Shown in pieces: positions 1 through 9,085 of a stretch of 64,000 nt of DNA. The notes beneath the pieces were generated by a model. It was given only the letters and a program-made list of their open reading frames with translations, did not search any database and had not been told where the DNA came from. Position 1 is the first letter of the stretch, and each line of letters begins with the position of its first letter. The stretch is from Halobacillus litoralis (lineage in GTDB: Bacteria > Bacillota > Bacilli > Bacillales > Halobacillaceae). Location: contig NZ_WMFA01000002.1 of assembly GCF_009856445.1 (NCBI RefSeq), positions 496,001 to 560,000 of the forward strand, written 5' to 3'. The translations under genes and the position numbers were made by a program.

Positions 1-1421
1 CTTATGATTCCAGGGATGTCGAGCCGGGAGATGCTTTTATTTGTATTCAAGGGGAGCACCATGATGGCCATTTATTCATAAAGCAGGCAATAGCAGCAGG
101 GGCACAGACGATTGTTGGAACAGATGAATATGAGCTGCATGCTTTTGCCATCCAACACTCACAGCTCAGCTTTGTTTGTGTGAAAGACAGTCGATCTGCG
201 CTTGCTGTTTTGTCTTCCATCGTTTGTGGTTCTCCTTCAGAATCTTTACATACCATTGGCGTGACGGGAACAAACGGGAAAACAACGGTCGCGTCATTTA
301 CACATTCCATATTGAACAGCCTTTCATTCCGGACAGGTTCGCTAGGTACAGCGGGGATCTGGGATGACCGTCAAAAGACAGATTTCAAGCAGACAGTGCC
401 GACAACCCCGGAAGCCCCGGATATTCATAAAGTATTAGAATATTTTTGTGAGAAAAAGATGCAAGCAGCTGTTATTGAATCTACTTCCATCGCTCTTGAG
501 CAAAAGCGGTTGGAAACCATCCACTTCAATGTAGCCGTCCACACCAATCTCACCCCGGAACATTTAGAATTCCATGAGACCATGGATGCCTACAAAAAGG
601 CAAAAATGAAGTTGTTTCAACAGGCAGAACAAGCCGTCATCAATGTGGACGACCCGATGATGGCGGATGATCTCATCCAAACGTTCAAAGGTTCAATCGT
701 AACCTATGGTATTCGTCAGCCCGCCGACCTTCAAGCCTCTCATATTCAGACCACCAGGCAGGGGACCACCTTTGAATTGGATGCATTCGGAACGAAATAT
801 ACGGTCCAGGCCCCGGTCTTCGGTGAGTACAATGTATCGAACTTACTGGCAGCTATTGCGGCCTGTCATCAGGTAGGTTTTTCCATAGCCTCCATCCTTT
901 CTGTCATTCATCACATACGGAAACCGGAAGGGCGTTTTCAAATGGTAGAAAAGGAAGTCCCTTATCAGATCATTTTGGACTATGCCCATACCCCGGATGC
1001 ACTCTCTCATGTCTTAGAATCCGTCAAGAAAATCCCGCACCAGCAGCTGATTGTGATGATTACTGGAATCGGATTGCGAGATCCTAAAAAACGGCCGCTC
1101 ATGGGAAAAGTGGCTGAGAGTGTGGCGGATCAGATCATCGTAAGCGTGGATCAGCCTGGGCATGCGGATCGACAGGAAGTGGTCAATGATGTCTGTCGTG
1201 GATTCAATCAGGCATCCTCCCCGCATGTTCATACACGTTTGTATCGAGAGGAAGGCATCCACTTAGCGCTCGATCTGGCCAGGGCAGGGGATGTAGTATT
1301 ACTGACTGGTATTGGGTTCGGAGGTTACCAGATCATTGGAGATGAAAAGGTCCCCTATTCAGAACTTCAAGTCCTTGATGCCTACTTTGAAAACCAACCA
1401 CGTATTAAAAAGCCTGTGTAA
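1..1421 (+). CDS. MurE-like Mur ligase, 5' end outside window
   Basis: Partial gene: the reading frame is open from the window edge, and bases 3-179 still encode a MurE N-terminal domain (YDSRDVEPGDAF followed by a DGH...QAI..GA pattern), so the GTG at 180 is not the start. The central ATPase shows the P-loop GTNGKTT, the HTNLTPEHLEFH segment and a YKKAKMKLF stretch that should hold the carbamylated lysine. The C-terminal ligase domain is complete. MurE enzymes add the third amino acid to UDP-MurNAc-L-Ala-D-Glu in the cytoplasm. The DNPR motif that marks diaminopimelate-adding MurE is replaced by DQPG, so another substrate such as ornithine or lysine, or a salvage role, is possible (inference). 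It lies directly upstream of the dpp/ykf peptide operon but is separated from it by a terminator. The family is certain; the substrate is not. Confidence 0.85.
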   Translation, partial: YDSRDVEPGDAFICIQGEHHDGHLFIKQAIAAGAQTIVGTDEYELHAFAIQHSQLSFVCVKDSRSALAVLSSIVCGSPSESLHTIGVTGTNGKTTVASFTHSILNSLSFRTGSLGTAGIWDDRQKTDFKQTVPTTPEAPDIHKVLEYFCEKKMQAAVIESTSIALEQKRLETIHFNVAVHTNLTPEHLEFHETMDAYKKAKMKLFQQAEQAVINVDDPMMADDLIQTFKGSIVTYGIRQPADLQASHIQTTRQGTTFELDAFGTKYTVQAPVFGEYNVSNLLAAIAACHQVGFSIASILSVIHHIRKPEGRFQMVEKEVPYQIILDYAHTPDALSHVLESVKKIPHQQLIVMITGIGLRDPKKRPLMGKVAESVADQIIVSVDQPGHADRQEVVNDVCRGFNQASSPHVHTRLYREEGIHLALDLARAGDVVLLTGIGFGGYQIIGDEKVPYSELQVLDAYFENQPRIKKPV

Positions 1422-1452
1422 AACCTGGAGTCCTATCTCCAGGTTTTTTTTA
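1422..1452 (+). terminator. Rho-independent terminator after MurE-like gene
   Basis: A perfect 9-bp stem AACCTGGAG/CTCCAGGTT with a short loop is followed by a T-run. It starts at the TAA stop of the ligase gene and separates it from the dpp operon. Confidence 0.9.
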
Positions 1453-1511
1453 TTTTACGTAAACCACCCTTCTGCTTTCATGCTTTAAATGGAAATAAAA
1501 TATGAGACCTA

Positions 1512-1552
1512 TTGCGTAATTTGTCATCAAATGGTAAAATTTTATGAAAATT
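1512..1552 (+). promoter_or_regulatory. dppA promoter with overlapping CodY box
   Basis: A sigma-A type promoter reads TTGCGT (1512-1517), a 17-bp spacer and TAAAAT (1535-1540). The 15-mer AATTTTATGAAAATT at 1538-1552 differs at one position from the CodY consensus AATTTTCWGAAAATT. It overlaps the -10 region and the expected transcription start, a classic repression position. In B. subtilis the dpp operon is a CodY target, so nutrient (branched-chain amino acid/GTP) control is likely here. The -35 match is modest. Confidence 0.75.
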
Positions 1553-1583
1553 AACAAAATTACCAAAAAAGGAGATGATTTGC

Positions 1584-2408
1584 ATGAAATTGTACCTCTC
1601 CGTTGACATGGAGGGAATAACAGGAATACCTGATTACACCTTCGTTGATTCTTCGGAGCACAATTATGAACGGTCGAGGAGAATCATGACACAGGAAACG
1701 AACCATGTCATCGAAGCCGCGTTTCAAAACCATGCGGAAGAAGTATTGGTCAATGACAGCCATTCCAAGATGAACAATCTATTGATTGATGAGATTCATC
1801 CGGATGCCACATTAATTACCGGAAGTGTCAAACCATTATCAATGATTCAAGGCTTGGATGAATCGTATGCTGGAGCGATCTTTGTAGGGTACCATGCCAG
1901 GGCAGCTCAAAGAGGCGTGCTCTCACACTCGATGATTTTCGGGGTGCGTAATTTCTACATAAATGATGTGGCGGTAGGAGAGCTTGGGTTTAATGCATAT
2001 GTGGCCGGTTATTACGGCGTTCCTGTATTAATGGTTGCCGGAGATGACTGTGCAGCGATGGAAGCGGAATCGCTCATTCCGAACATCATTACAGCCCCGG
2101 TGAAAGAAACGATTTCTCGATCGGCTGTGAAAAGTTTAACACCGAAAAAGGCTGGGGAGCTTTTGCAAAAACGCACGGAGGAAGCGATACATAATCGAAA
2201 TCGAATAGAACCGCTCGTTCCTCCAGCACACCCCACTCTGAGGATTGAATTTATGAATTATGGCCAGGCCGAATGGGCAAGTCTTATGCCTGGTACGGAA
2301 ATCGAACCAAATTCAACGACAGTAAGATTTAAAGCCAAAAACATAGTGGAAGCATACCAAGCCATGCTTGTCATGACAGAGCTTGCCATGCAGACAACAT
2401 CCAGCTAG
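1584..2408 (+). CDS. dppA: D-aminopeptidase DppA
   Basis: Zinc D-aminopeptidase (M55 family), 274 residues, the same length as B. subtilis DppA. It removes N-terminal D-amino acids such as D-Ala from short peptides and forms a decameric cytoplasmic ring in the known homologue. The SVDMEG signature is at residues 6-11, and the metal and active-site residues Asp8, Glu10, His60, His104, His115 and Glu133 are all at the expected positions. An ATG at 1575 lies inside the ribosome binding site GGAG, so the start at 1584 is preferred. First gene of dppABCDE-ykfABCD; under the CodY-box promoter. Confidence 0.96.
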   Translation: MKLYLSVDMEGITGIPDYTFVDSSEHNYERSRRIMTQETNHVIEAAFQNHAEEVLVNDSHSKMNNLLIDEIHPDATLITGSVKPLSMIQGLDESYAGAIFVGYHARAAQRGVLSHSMIFGVRNFYINDVAVGELGFNAYVAGYYGVPVLMVAGDDCAAMEAESLIPNIITAPVKETISRSAVKSLTPKKAGELLQKRTEEAIHNRNRIEPLVPPAHPTLRIEFMNYGQAEWASLMPGTEIEPNSTTVRFKAKNIVEAYQAMLVMTELAMQTTSS

Positions 2409-2419
2409 GGGGAAGAGTC

Positions 2420-3352
2420 ATGGCGAAATACATATTGAAACGATTCATTTACATGATTGTTACGGTTTTTATCATTGCCACGCTTACGTTTTTCTTGATG
2501 AATCTACTACCGGGTTCCCCGTTCAATGAAGAGCGGACAACCAACGAAGCCGTACAGCGGAATTTAGAGGCTCACTACCACCTGGACGAACCGTTAGTTG
2601 TGCAGTATGTGTTGTATTTGAAATCCATTGTGACCCTGGATTTCGGTCCTTCGATTAAACAACCAACTGAGACGGTCAATGGTTTATTAGGCAGAGGTTT
2701 TCCTATATCCGCGGAGTTGGGCATATGGACGATTCTTATTGCCCTCGTATCTGGAGTTGCTCTCGGTGTATTCGCGGCATTGAAGCACAATGGAATCATT
2801 GATTACATAGCGATGACCATTGCTGTACTCGGCATATCGATTCCTAACTTCGTATTAGCTACCTTGTTAATTCAGCAGCTGGCCGTCAACCTCGGGGTGC
2901 TCCCTGCTGCCACATGGAGCAGCCCGCAGCATATGGTGCTTCCGATCATTGCGCTGGCCACCGGACCGATGGCCATTATTGCCCGTTTAACAAGATCAAG
3001 TATGCTTGAGACGTTAACACAGGATTACATAAAAACCGCACGGGCCAAAGGATTATCCCCTGTCAAAATCATTGTGAAGCATGCCTTGAAAAATGCACTC
3101 ATGCCTGTGGTCACCATTTTAGGTACGTTGATTGCAGGGGTCTTAACAGGGACGTTTGTCATCGAAAAGATCTTCGCGATCCCCGGCATGGGCAAATATT
3201 TCGTAGAGGGCATCAACCAGCGGGACTACCCGGTCATTATGGGAACCACCGTTTTTTACAGTGCTTTCCTTGTATTGATGCTGTTCCTGGTGGATATTGC
3301 TTATGGAATACTCGATCCTAGAATCAAGTTGCATAAAGAAGGGGGCAGGTAA
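2420..3352 (+). CDS. dppB: Dipeptide ABC transporter permease DppB
   Basis: Inner-membrane permease of the peptide importer, 310 residues, with an N-terminal membrane segment (about 9-28) and five further hydrophobic segments. The cytoplasmic EAA loop that contacts the ATPases is visible as TARAKGLSPVKIIVKHALKN near residues 205-225. It starts 11 bp after dppA with a GGGGGAAG ribosome binding site and pairs with DppC. The order dppA-dppB-dppC is as in B. subtilis. Confidence 0.96.
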   Translation: MAKYILKRFIYMIVTVFIIATLTFFLMNLLPGSPFNEERTTNEAVQRNLEAHYHLDEPLVVQYVLYLKSIVTLDFGPSIKQPTETVNGLLGRGFPISAELGIWTILIALVSGVALGVFAALKHNGIIDYIAMTIAVLGISIPNFVLATLLIQQLAVNLGVLPAATWSSPQHMVLPIIALATGPMAIIARLTRSSMLETLTQDYIKTARAKGLSPVKIIVKHALKNALMPVVTILGTLIAGVLTGTFVIEKIFAIPGMGKYFVEGINQRDYPVIMGTTVFYSAFLVLMLFLVDIAYGILDPRIKLHKEGGR

Positions 3353-3353
3353 A

Positions 3354-4310
3354 GTGATTCCAGCAAAAAAACAGAAGGAAGAAACGCCTCATTCAACCAT
3401 TCCCGATGAATGGTTCAAACCAAAAGAGCAGAATAGCGAAGATGCCGAATCGGTTGTCCGTCCTTCTCTTTCTTACTGGGAAGATGCCTGGAGAAGACTC
3501 CGCCAGAATAAATTGGCCATGTTCGGTCTGATTTTTCTTATTCTTTTAGGTGTCATGGCTGTCATCGGACCTTGGATTTCCCCACACGATGTGGATACTC
3601 AAAACCTGCCAAACCAAAACCAGGCCCCGTCCTTCACCCATTGGTTCGGTACAGATGAATTAGGACGCGATGTGTTCACGAGAACTTGGTACGGGGCTAG
3701 AATCTCTTTGTTTGTAGGGTTGATGGCTGCTTTGATCGACTTTTTTATAGGAGTCGCTTATGGAGGGCTTTCCGGATATAAGGGTGGAAGAACCGATAAT
3801 ATCATGATGCGGATCATCGAAATTCTTTATGGACTGCCTTACCTTCTTGTTGTCATCCTGCTGCTCGTAGTCATGGGGCCAAGTCTTTTAACGATTATCA
3901 TTGCTTTAACAGTTACCGGCTGGGTGGGTATGGCGCGAATTGTCAGAGGGCAGGTTCTTCAGCTGAAACACAATGAATTTGTGATGGCTTCCCAGTCGTT
4001 CGGTGCGAAAACGAAGCGGATCATACAAAAAAATCTGCTCCCGAATACGATGGGGCCGATCATCGTACAGATGACACTGACTGTTCCTACAGCGATATTT
4101 GCCGAAGCTTTTCTAAGCTTTTTGGGGCTAGGTATTCAATCACCATACGCAAGCTGGGGAATGATGGCCAATGATGCGCTGGGTGTCATCTTATCCGGCG
4201 ACTGGTGGCGTCTTTTCTTTCCTGCCTTTTTCATTTCAGCCACCATGTTCGCATTTAACGTGCTTGGAGATGGTCTCCAGGATGCACTCGATCCTAAGCT
4301 CAGGAGGTAA
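3354..4310 (+). CDS. dppC: Dipeptide ABC transporter permease DppC
   Basis: Second permease of the peptide importer, 318 residues (B. subtilis homologue about 320). I chose the GTG at 3354, one base past the dppB stop, because AAGGGGG lies just upstream and the resulting N-terminus (VIPAKKQKEE...PDEWF) resembles the known protein. Six hydrophobic segments follow a cytoplasmic tail of about 55 residues, and an EAA-type loop (ASQSFGAKTKRIIQKNLLPN) is present. The C-terminus NVLGDGLQDALDPKLRR is typical of the family. Confidence 0.95.
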   Translation: MIPAKKQKEETPHSTIPDEWFKPKEQNSEDAESVVRPSLSYWEDAWRRLRQNKLAMFGLIFLILLGVMAVIGPWISPHDVDTQNLPNQNQAPSFTHWFGTDELGRDVFTRTWYGARISLFVGLMAALIDFFIGVAYGGLSGYKGGRTDNIMMRIIEILYGLPYLLVVILLLVVMGPSLLTIIIALTVTGWVGMARIVRGQVLQLKHNEFVMASQSFGAKTKRIIQKNLLPNTMGPIIVQMTLTVPTAIFAEAFLSFLGLGIQSPYASWGMMANDALGVILSGDWWRLFFPAFFISATMFAFNVLGDGLQDALDPKLRR

Positions 4311-4316
4311 ACATCA

Positions 4317-5315
4317 ATGGAAAAAATCTTGGACATCCGTGACCTGCATGTGTCTTTCAAAACTTTCGGGGGAGAGGTACAGGCAGTGCGCGGCGTAAAT
4401 TTAGAACTATATCGCGGGGAAACTCTTGCCATTGTCGGCGAGTCCGGTTGTGGGAAGAGCGTGACGGCGAACAGCATGATGCGTCTCATTCCAACACCTC
4501 CAGGGGAGATCAAAGACGGATCGATACTTTTCAAGGGACAGGACATGACTCAGCTTTCGGACAAAGAAGTAAGGAAAATCCGTGGGGTTGATATTTCGAT
4601 GATTTTCCAGGATCCAATGACAGCCTTGAACCCCACCTTGACGGTTGGGGACCAATTGACGGAAGGACTCCGTCAGCATCGGTCCATTTCAAGAAAGGAA
4701 GCGGATAAGCAGGCGATGGACATGCTCACGCTTGTCGGCATCCCCAATCCTGTCGAACGTATGAAACAGTATCCTCACGAATTCAGTGGGGGCATGCGGC
4801 AGCGAATCGTAATTGCGATGGCGCTGATTTGTGATCCTGAACTTCTGATTGCCGATGAACCGACAACAGCTTTGGATGTAACCATTCAGGCCCAAATCCT
4901 TCAGCTGTTTCAAAAAATACAGAAACAGACCGGCGTTTCCATCATCCTCATCACACATGATTTAGGGGTTGTGGCTAAAATCGCTGATCGCATTGCGGTT
5001 ATGTATGCCGGCAAAGTCATTGAAACAGGGACACGGAAAGAAATCTTTTATACACCGCAGCACCCTTACACAAGAGGACTGCTTCACTCAGTGCCGCGGA
5101 TGGATCAAAAAGGAGAGAAATTAGTGCCTATAGATGGGACTCCTCCGGATTTGTTTTCACCACCGGAAGGCTGTCCATTTGCTGCCAGGTGTCCAATGGT
5201 CATGGAGGTATGCACAAAGGTGTATCCGTTTCAGTCGGAGTTGAGCAGAACACATGACGTGGACTGCTGGCTGCAGGATGAGCGGGCAAAGAAATATATG
5301 GCGTCAACTTATTAA
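4317..5315 (+). CDS. dppD: Dipeptide ABC transporter ATPase DppD
   Basis: ATPase of the peptide importer, 332 residues. Walker A GESGCGKS is at 41-48, with the signature FSGGMRQR, Walker B LLIADEP and the switch histidine in ITHDLG. The C-terminal oligopeptide/dipeptide domain carries a cysteine cluster (CPFAARCPMVMEVC, later CW) like that which binds an iron-sulfur cluster in some homologues. It starts 6 bp after dppC behind AGGAGG. Its likely partner in the ATPase dimer is the ykfD product at the operon end. Confidence 0.95.
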   Translation: MEKILDIRDLHVSFKTFGGEVQAVRGVNLELYRGETLAIVGESGCGKSVTANSMMRLIPTPPGEIKDGSILFKGQDMTQLSDKEVRKIRGVDISMIFQDPMTALNPTLTVGDQLTEGLRQHRSISRKEADKQAMDMLTLVGIPNPVERMKQYPHEFSGGMRQRIVIAMALICDPELLIADEPTTALDVTIQAQILQLFQKIQKQTGVSIILITHDLGVVAKIADRIAVMYAGKVIETGTRKEIFYTPQHPYTRGLLHSVPRMDQKGEKLVPIDGTPPDLFSPPEGCPFAARCPMVMEVCTKVYPFQSELSRTHDVDCWLQDERAKKYMASTY

Positions 5316-5337
5316 ACATATAGAGAGGAGAACGAGT

Positions 5338-6966
5338 ATGAAAAAATGGTGGACAATCTTTATGGGGGTTTTACTTGTCTTAGTGTTAGCTGCATGTACA
5401 GCGTCAGAAAGTTCAGGAGAAGGTGATGAGGGAGATTCTGAAGGGGAAAGTGACTCTGGAACAAACACCTTGCTATTGAATAACGGAGAGGAGCCGACAT
5501 CCTTCGATCCCTCGCAAGGGTTTGATGCGGTTTCCTGGAATGCGCTGAACAATTTAATGGAAGGTCTGACGCGTCTTGGTAAAGACCACACGCCAGAACC
5601 GGCCACTGCTGAGAAATGGGATATCTCTGAAGATGGGAAGGAATATACCTTCTTCATCCGTGAAAATGCCAAATGGTCGAATGGAGATGACGTGACAGCA
5701 GGGGACTACGCGTTTGCCTGGAAACGTCTGCTCGATCCTGAAACGGCCTCACCAGCCGCTTTCCTCGGTTATTTTATTGAAGGGGGAGAAGCCTTCAACA
5801 ATGGAGAAGGCTCTGCTGATGATGTGATGGTGGAAGCGGTCAGTGATAAAGAGTTGAAAGTGACGTTGAAAGCACCGACTGGCTATTTCCTGAATATTAT
5901 TTCCAACCCGGCGTTTTTCCCGATCAATGAGTCTGTAGCTAAAGAAAACCCGGAGTGGTTTGCTGAAGCGGACAGCTTTGTAGGAAACGGACCATTCGCT
6001 TTGGCAGAATGGAAGCACGACAGTGAAATGCTCATGAAAAAGAATGAAGAATACTGGGATCACGAGACGGTGAAGCTGGATGAAGTTCACTGGGCGATGG
6101 TGAATGATACCAATACAGAATACCAAATGTATGAAAGCGGGGAGCTTGATACTTCCAATATTCCGTCTGACATGGCTGAGCAGCTGTTAGATAGTGAAGA
6201 ATTATCGATCCAGGATCAGGCAGGTACAGCTTTTTACCGTTTTAACGTGAATGAAGAGCCTTTTCAGAATAAGAAAATCAGAAAAGCTCTGGCTATGAGT
6301 GTGAATCAACAGGAAATCGTTGAGTATGTGACGAAGAATAAAGAAGAACCCGCGTATGGCTTTGTCTCTTATGGATTTGAGAGTCCATCCGGGGAAGATT
6401 TCCGTGAACACAATGGTAAGCTTGTGGAAACGAATGTAGAAGAAGCGAAACAATTGCTTGAGGAGGGCATGGAGGAAGAAGGGTATGACGAACTTCCAGC
6501 CATCACCCTTTCTTATAACACGAGCGAGGACAACAAGAAAATTGCAGAAGCCATCCAGCAAATGTTCAAAGAAAATCTCGAAGTGGAAGTTACGCTTGAG
6601 AATGCGGAATGGAACGTCTTCCTTGAAGCGCAAAAAGCATTGGAACACCAACTTTCCAGAAGTTCTTTCTTAGCTGATTATGCCGATCCAATCAACTTCC
6701 TTGAGAGCTTCACGACGGATTCCTCCATGAACCGTACAGGCTGGTCCAATGAAGAGTACGATCAGCTGATTGCCGATGCTAAAAATGAAGCGGATGAAGA
6801 ACAGCGCTGGGAATTGATGTATGAAGCAGAGAAGCTTCTTTTTGAAGAGATGCCGATTTTCCCTGTTCATTTCTATAACCAAGTCGTTCTTGAGAAAGAC
6901 AACGTATCTGATATCGTTCGTCACCCTGTTGGGTACCTTGAGTTGAAGTGGGCAGACAAGCAATAG
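5338..6966 (+). CDS. dppE: Dipeptide-binding lipoprotein DppE
   Basis: Solute-binding protein (SBP family 5) of 542 residues, anchored outside the membrane by a lipid on Cys20 (lipobox LAAC, 17-20). After the signal peptide there is an acidic, Ser/Gly/Glu-rich linker (about 21-43), common in salt-adapted species. The body carries the family pattern NNLMEGLTRLGKDHTPEPA. In B. subtilis the homologue binds murein tripeptide as well as dipeptides. The ATG at 5338 has the ribosome binding site GAGAGGAG. A strong hairpin follows, which may raise dppE mRNA over the downstream genes. Confidence 0.95.
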   Translation: MKKWWTIFMGVLLVLVLAACTASESSGEGDEGDSEGESDSGTNTLLLNNGEEPTSFDPSQGFDAVSWNALNNLMEGLTRLGKDHTPEPATAEKWDISEDGKEYTFFIRENAKWSNGDDVTAGDYAFAWKRLLDPETASPAAFLGYFIEGGEAFNNGEGSADDVMVEAVSDKELKVTLKAPTGYFLNIISNPAFFPINESVAKENPEWFAEADSFVGNGPFALAEWKHDSEMLMKKNEEYWDHETVKLDEVHWAMVNDTNTEYQMYESGELDTSNIPSDMAEQLLDSEELSIQDQAGTAFYRFNVNEEPFQNKKIRKALAMSVNQQEIVEYVTKNKEEPAYGFVSYGFESPSGEDFREHNGKLVETNVEEAKQLLEEGMEEEGYDELPAITLSYNTSEDNKKIAEAIQQMFKENLEVEVTLENAEWNVFLEAQKALEHQLSRSSFLADYADPINFLESFTTDSSMNRTGWSNEEYDQLIADAKNEADEEQRWELMYEAEKLLFEEMPIFPVHFYNQVVLEKDNVSDIVRHPVGYLELKWADKQ

Positions 6967-6976
6967 ACTTTCTTTG

Positions 6977-7004
6977 AAAAGAGGCGATTCTTTCGCCTCT
7001 TTTC
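6977..7004 (+). terminator. Intra-operon hairpin between dppE and ykfA
   Basis: AAAAGAGGCGA/TCGCCTCTTTT forms an 11-bp stem with a 5-base loop; only a TTTTCC tail follows. As the ykf genes lie 20 bp downstream in the same direction with no obvious promoter, it more likely attenuates transcription or stabilises the dppE message than ends the operon (inference). Confidence 0.7.
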
Positions 7005-7023
7005 CTTCATTGGAGGAATGAAG

Positions 7024-7944
7024 ATGATAAAACCGGGACGGTTGAACCCGGGGGACACGGTCGGAGTCATAGCCCCGGCAAGTCCTCCGGATCTTAAAAA
7101 CTTAGACAAAGCCCTTTCTTTTCTGGAAAGCTTAGGCTTGAAAGTGAAACTGGGAGCTCACATGAAGAAAAAACACGGCTATCTAGCAGGAAATGATGAA
7201 GAAAGGTTGGAAGACTTCCATCACATGTTTCAAGACCCAGAGGTTTCCGCCATTTTTTGTGCAGGTGGCGGTTACGGAACAGGAAGGATTGTTTCAACGA
7301 TTGATTACGCACTGGTGAAAGATAACCCTAAAATTTTCTGGGGCTATAGTGATATCACATGTTTACATACCGCTATTCGACAGGAGACAGGACTGGTCAC
7401 TTTTCATGGGCCTATGCTTTGTTCGGATGTAGGAAAAGAAGATTTTGATGAAGAATCAAAAAAAATGTTTCAGCAGTTGTTTGAACCTGAAGTGATTCAT
7501 TACAACGAGCGTCTTTCTCCTTTAGAGGTGATTACAGAAGGGGAAGCATCAGGCGAAGTAGTGGGTGGAAACCTTTCGTTACTTGTCAATACAATGGGCA
7601 CCCCATACGAGATTGATACAAAAGGGAAATTACTGTTTATGGAAGACGTTGGAGAGCAACCCTATCGCTTGGATTCTTTTTTCAATCAATTGAAATTGGC
7701 AGGCAAATTCGAAGATGCGGCCGGAATTATCCTAGGAGACTTTAGTGGGACAAAAACAGAAGAATCCGAAGACAGTTTATCTTTGGTGCAGGTTTATGAG
7801 GACTACTTTTCCAGATTGAATAAACCGGTGCTGGCCGGTTTTAAGATTGGCCACTGTCTGCCCCATTACAGTATTCCATTGGGAACAGAAGCCGTGTTAT
7901 CCAGTCATAAGAAATCCCTGTTGATCCAATCCGGTGTCTACTAA
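7024..7944 (+). CDS. ykfA: L,D-carboxypeptidase (S66 family), YkfA/LdcA
   Basis: Serine peptidase of family S66, 306 residues. LdcA-type enzymes release the terminal D-Ala from murein tetrapeptides in the cytoplasm during wall recycling. The triad is visible: Ser109 in FWGYSDIT, Glu207 in FMEDVGEQ and His277 in KIGHCLPH. The ATG at 7018 is only one base from GGAGG, so the second ATG at 7024 is preferred. It follows the importer genes and precedes ykfB and ykfC, as in B. subtilis. A related S66 activity (microcin-C7 type self-immunity) is less likely in this context. Confidence 0.9.
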   Translation: MIKPGRLNPGDTVGVIAPASPPDLKNLDKALSFLESLGLKVKLGAHMKKKHGYLAGNDEERLEDFHHMFQDPEVSAIFCAGGGYGTGRIVSTIDYALVKDNPKIFWGYSDITCLHTAIRQETGLVTFHGPMLCSDVGKEDFDEESKKMFQQLFEPEVIHYNERLSPLEVITEGEASGEVVGGNLSLLVNTMGTPYEIDTKGKLLFMEDVGEQPYRLDSFFNQLKLAGKFEDAAGIILGDFSGTKTEESEDSLSLVQVYEDYFSRLNKPVLAGFKIGHCLPHYSIPLGTEAVLSSHKKSLLIQSGVY

Positions 7945-7959
7945 GAAAGGTGGAGGAGC

Positions 7960-9057
7960 ATGAAAATACAGTCAATGGAAACGTATCCGGTAGCGGTTCC
8001 TTTACATACCCCGTTCAAAACGGCTTTACGCACGGTCACCGTAGCAGAGTCCATTTACGTGAAAGTGACGGGGGAGGATGGGACTACAGGGTGGGGAGAA
8101 GCTCCGCCAACGGTTGTCATTACCGGAGAGAGTTTAACAAGCATTGCTCACACAATAAATAAAATCATCACACCGGCTCTTCTGGGTGAGGACATCACGT
8201 ATAGAGAGGATATTTTCAAAAAACTCCACGGCTGCTGTATTGGGAATACCAGTGCTAAAGCTGCGGTGGATATAGCTATCCATGACCTTTTAGGCAAAAT
8301 CTATCAACTCCCACTCTATCAATTGCTTGGTGGATCGAAGCGCGATTTGGAAACCGATTATACGGTCAGTGTCAATGAGCCCGAAGAAATGGCGGACGAC
8401 GCTGCCCGATATGTCAGCAACGGGTTTAAGGTCTTAAAGGTGAAAGTAGGAAAAGATACGATAGAAAAAGATGTGGAACGGATACAGACCATTCACGAAC
8501 GGCTAGGTGGAGGTGTACGGATCAGACTGGATGCGAATCAAGGGTGGTCGCCGAAAGAAGCCATCCAAGCCATCCGGAGAATGGAAGACTGTCATCTTCC
8601 TATAGAATTGGTGGAACAGCCTGTCCATGCTCATGACATCGAAGGTTTGAAACAAGTCACGGATCATACGTACACACCGATCATGGCTGATGAGAGTGTC
8701 TTTAGTCCAATAGATGCAAAGCGGATATTGGAAACACGGAGCGCGGATTTGATTAATATCAAGCTAATGAAATCCGGGGGTATTCATGAAGCCGTGAAAA
8801 TCAATCATCTGGCTGAAACCTATGGAGTGGAATGCATGGTCGGCAGCATGATTGAGACAAAGCTCGGAATCACGGCAGCCGCTCATTTTGCAGCAAGTCA
8901 AAACAATGTCACGAGGATTGACTTTGATGCCCCGTTGATGCTGACAGAAGACCCGATTGTAGGAGGAGTCCAGTATGATAAAGCCTGGCTTACGTTTTCG
9001 GAAGGTGACGGGTTGGGGCTGGTCAACGTAAATACCGAACAGACGGTGAACATATAA
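7960..9057 (+). CDS. ykfB: L-Ala-D/L-Glu epimerase YkfB
   Basis: Enolase-superfamily epimerase of 365 residues that converts L-Ala-D-Glu to L-Ala-L-Glu so that murein dipeptide can be hydrolysed. Catalytic and metal residues fall at the positions known for the B. subtilis enzyme: Lys160-x-Lys162, Asp191, Glu219, Asp244 and Lys268. The ribosome binding site GGTGGAGG precedes ATG 7960. It acts downstream of YkfC, which frees L-Ala-D-Glu from longer peptides. Confidence 0.95.
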   Translation: MKIQSMETYPVAVPLHTPFKTALRTVTVAESIYVKVTGEDGTTGWGEAPPTVVITGESLTSIAHTINKIITPALLGEDITYREDIFKKLHGCCIGNTSAKAAVDIAIHDLLGKIYQLPLYQLLGGSKRDLETDYTVSVNEPEEMADDAARYVSNGFKVLKVKVGKDTIEKDVERIQTIHERLGGGVRIRLDANQGWSPKEAIQAIRRMEDCHLPIELVEQPVHAHDIEGLKQVTDHTYTPIMADESVFSPIDAKRILETRSADLINIKLMKSGGIHEAVKINHLAETYGVECMVGSMIETKLGITAAAHFAASQNNVTRIDFDAPLMLTEDPIVGGVQYDKAWLTFSEGDGLGLVNVNTEQTVNI

Positions 9058-9085
9058 AAACAAATCTATCCAAGGAGGTCAATGG

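Noticed and set aside
180-1421. GTG at 180 as start of the MurE-like gene
   Set aside because: The frame upstream to base 3 encodes the conserved MurE N-terminal domain, so the gene begins outside the window.
4136-4546. Minus-strand open frame of 136 codons inside dppC-dppD
   Set aside because: Antisense to well-defined transporter genes, no ribosome binding site, no recognisable domain.
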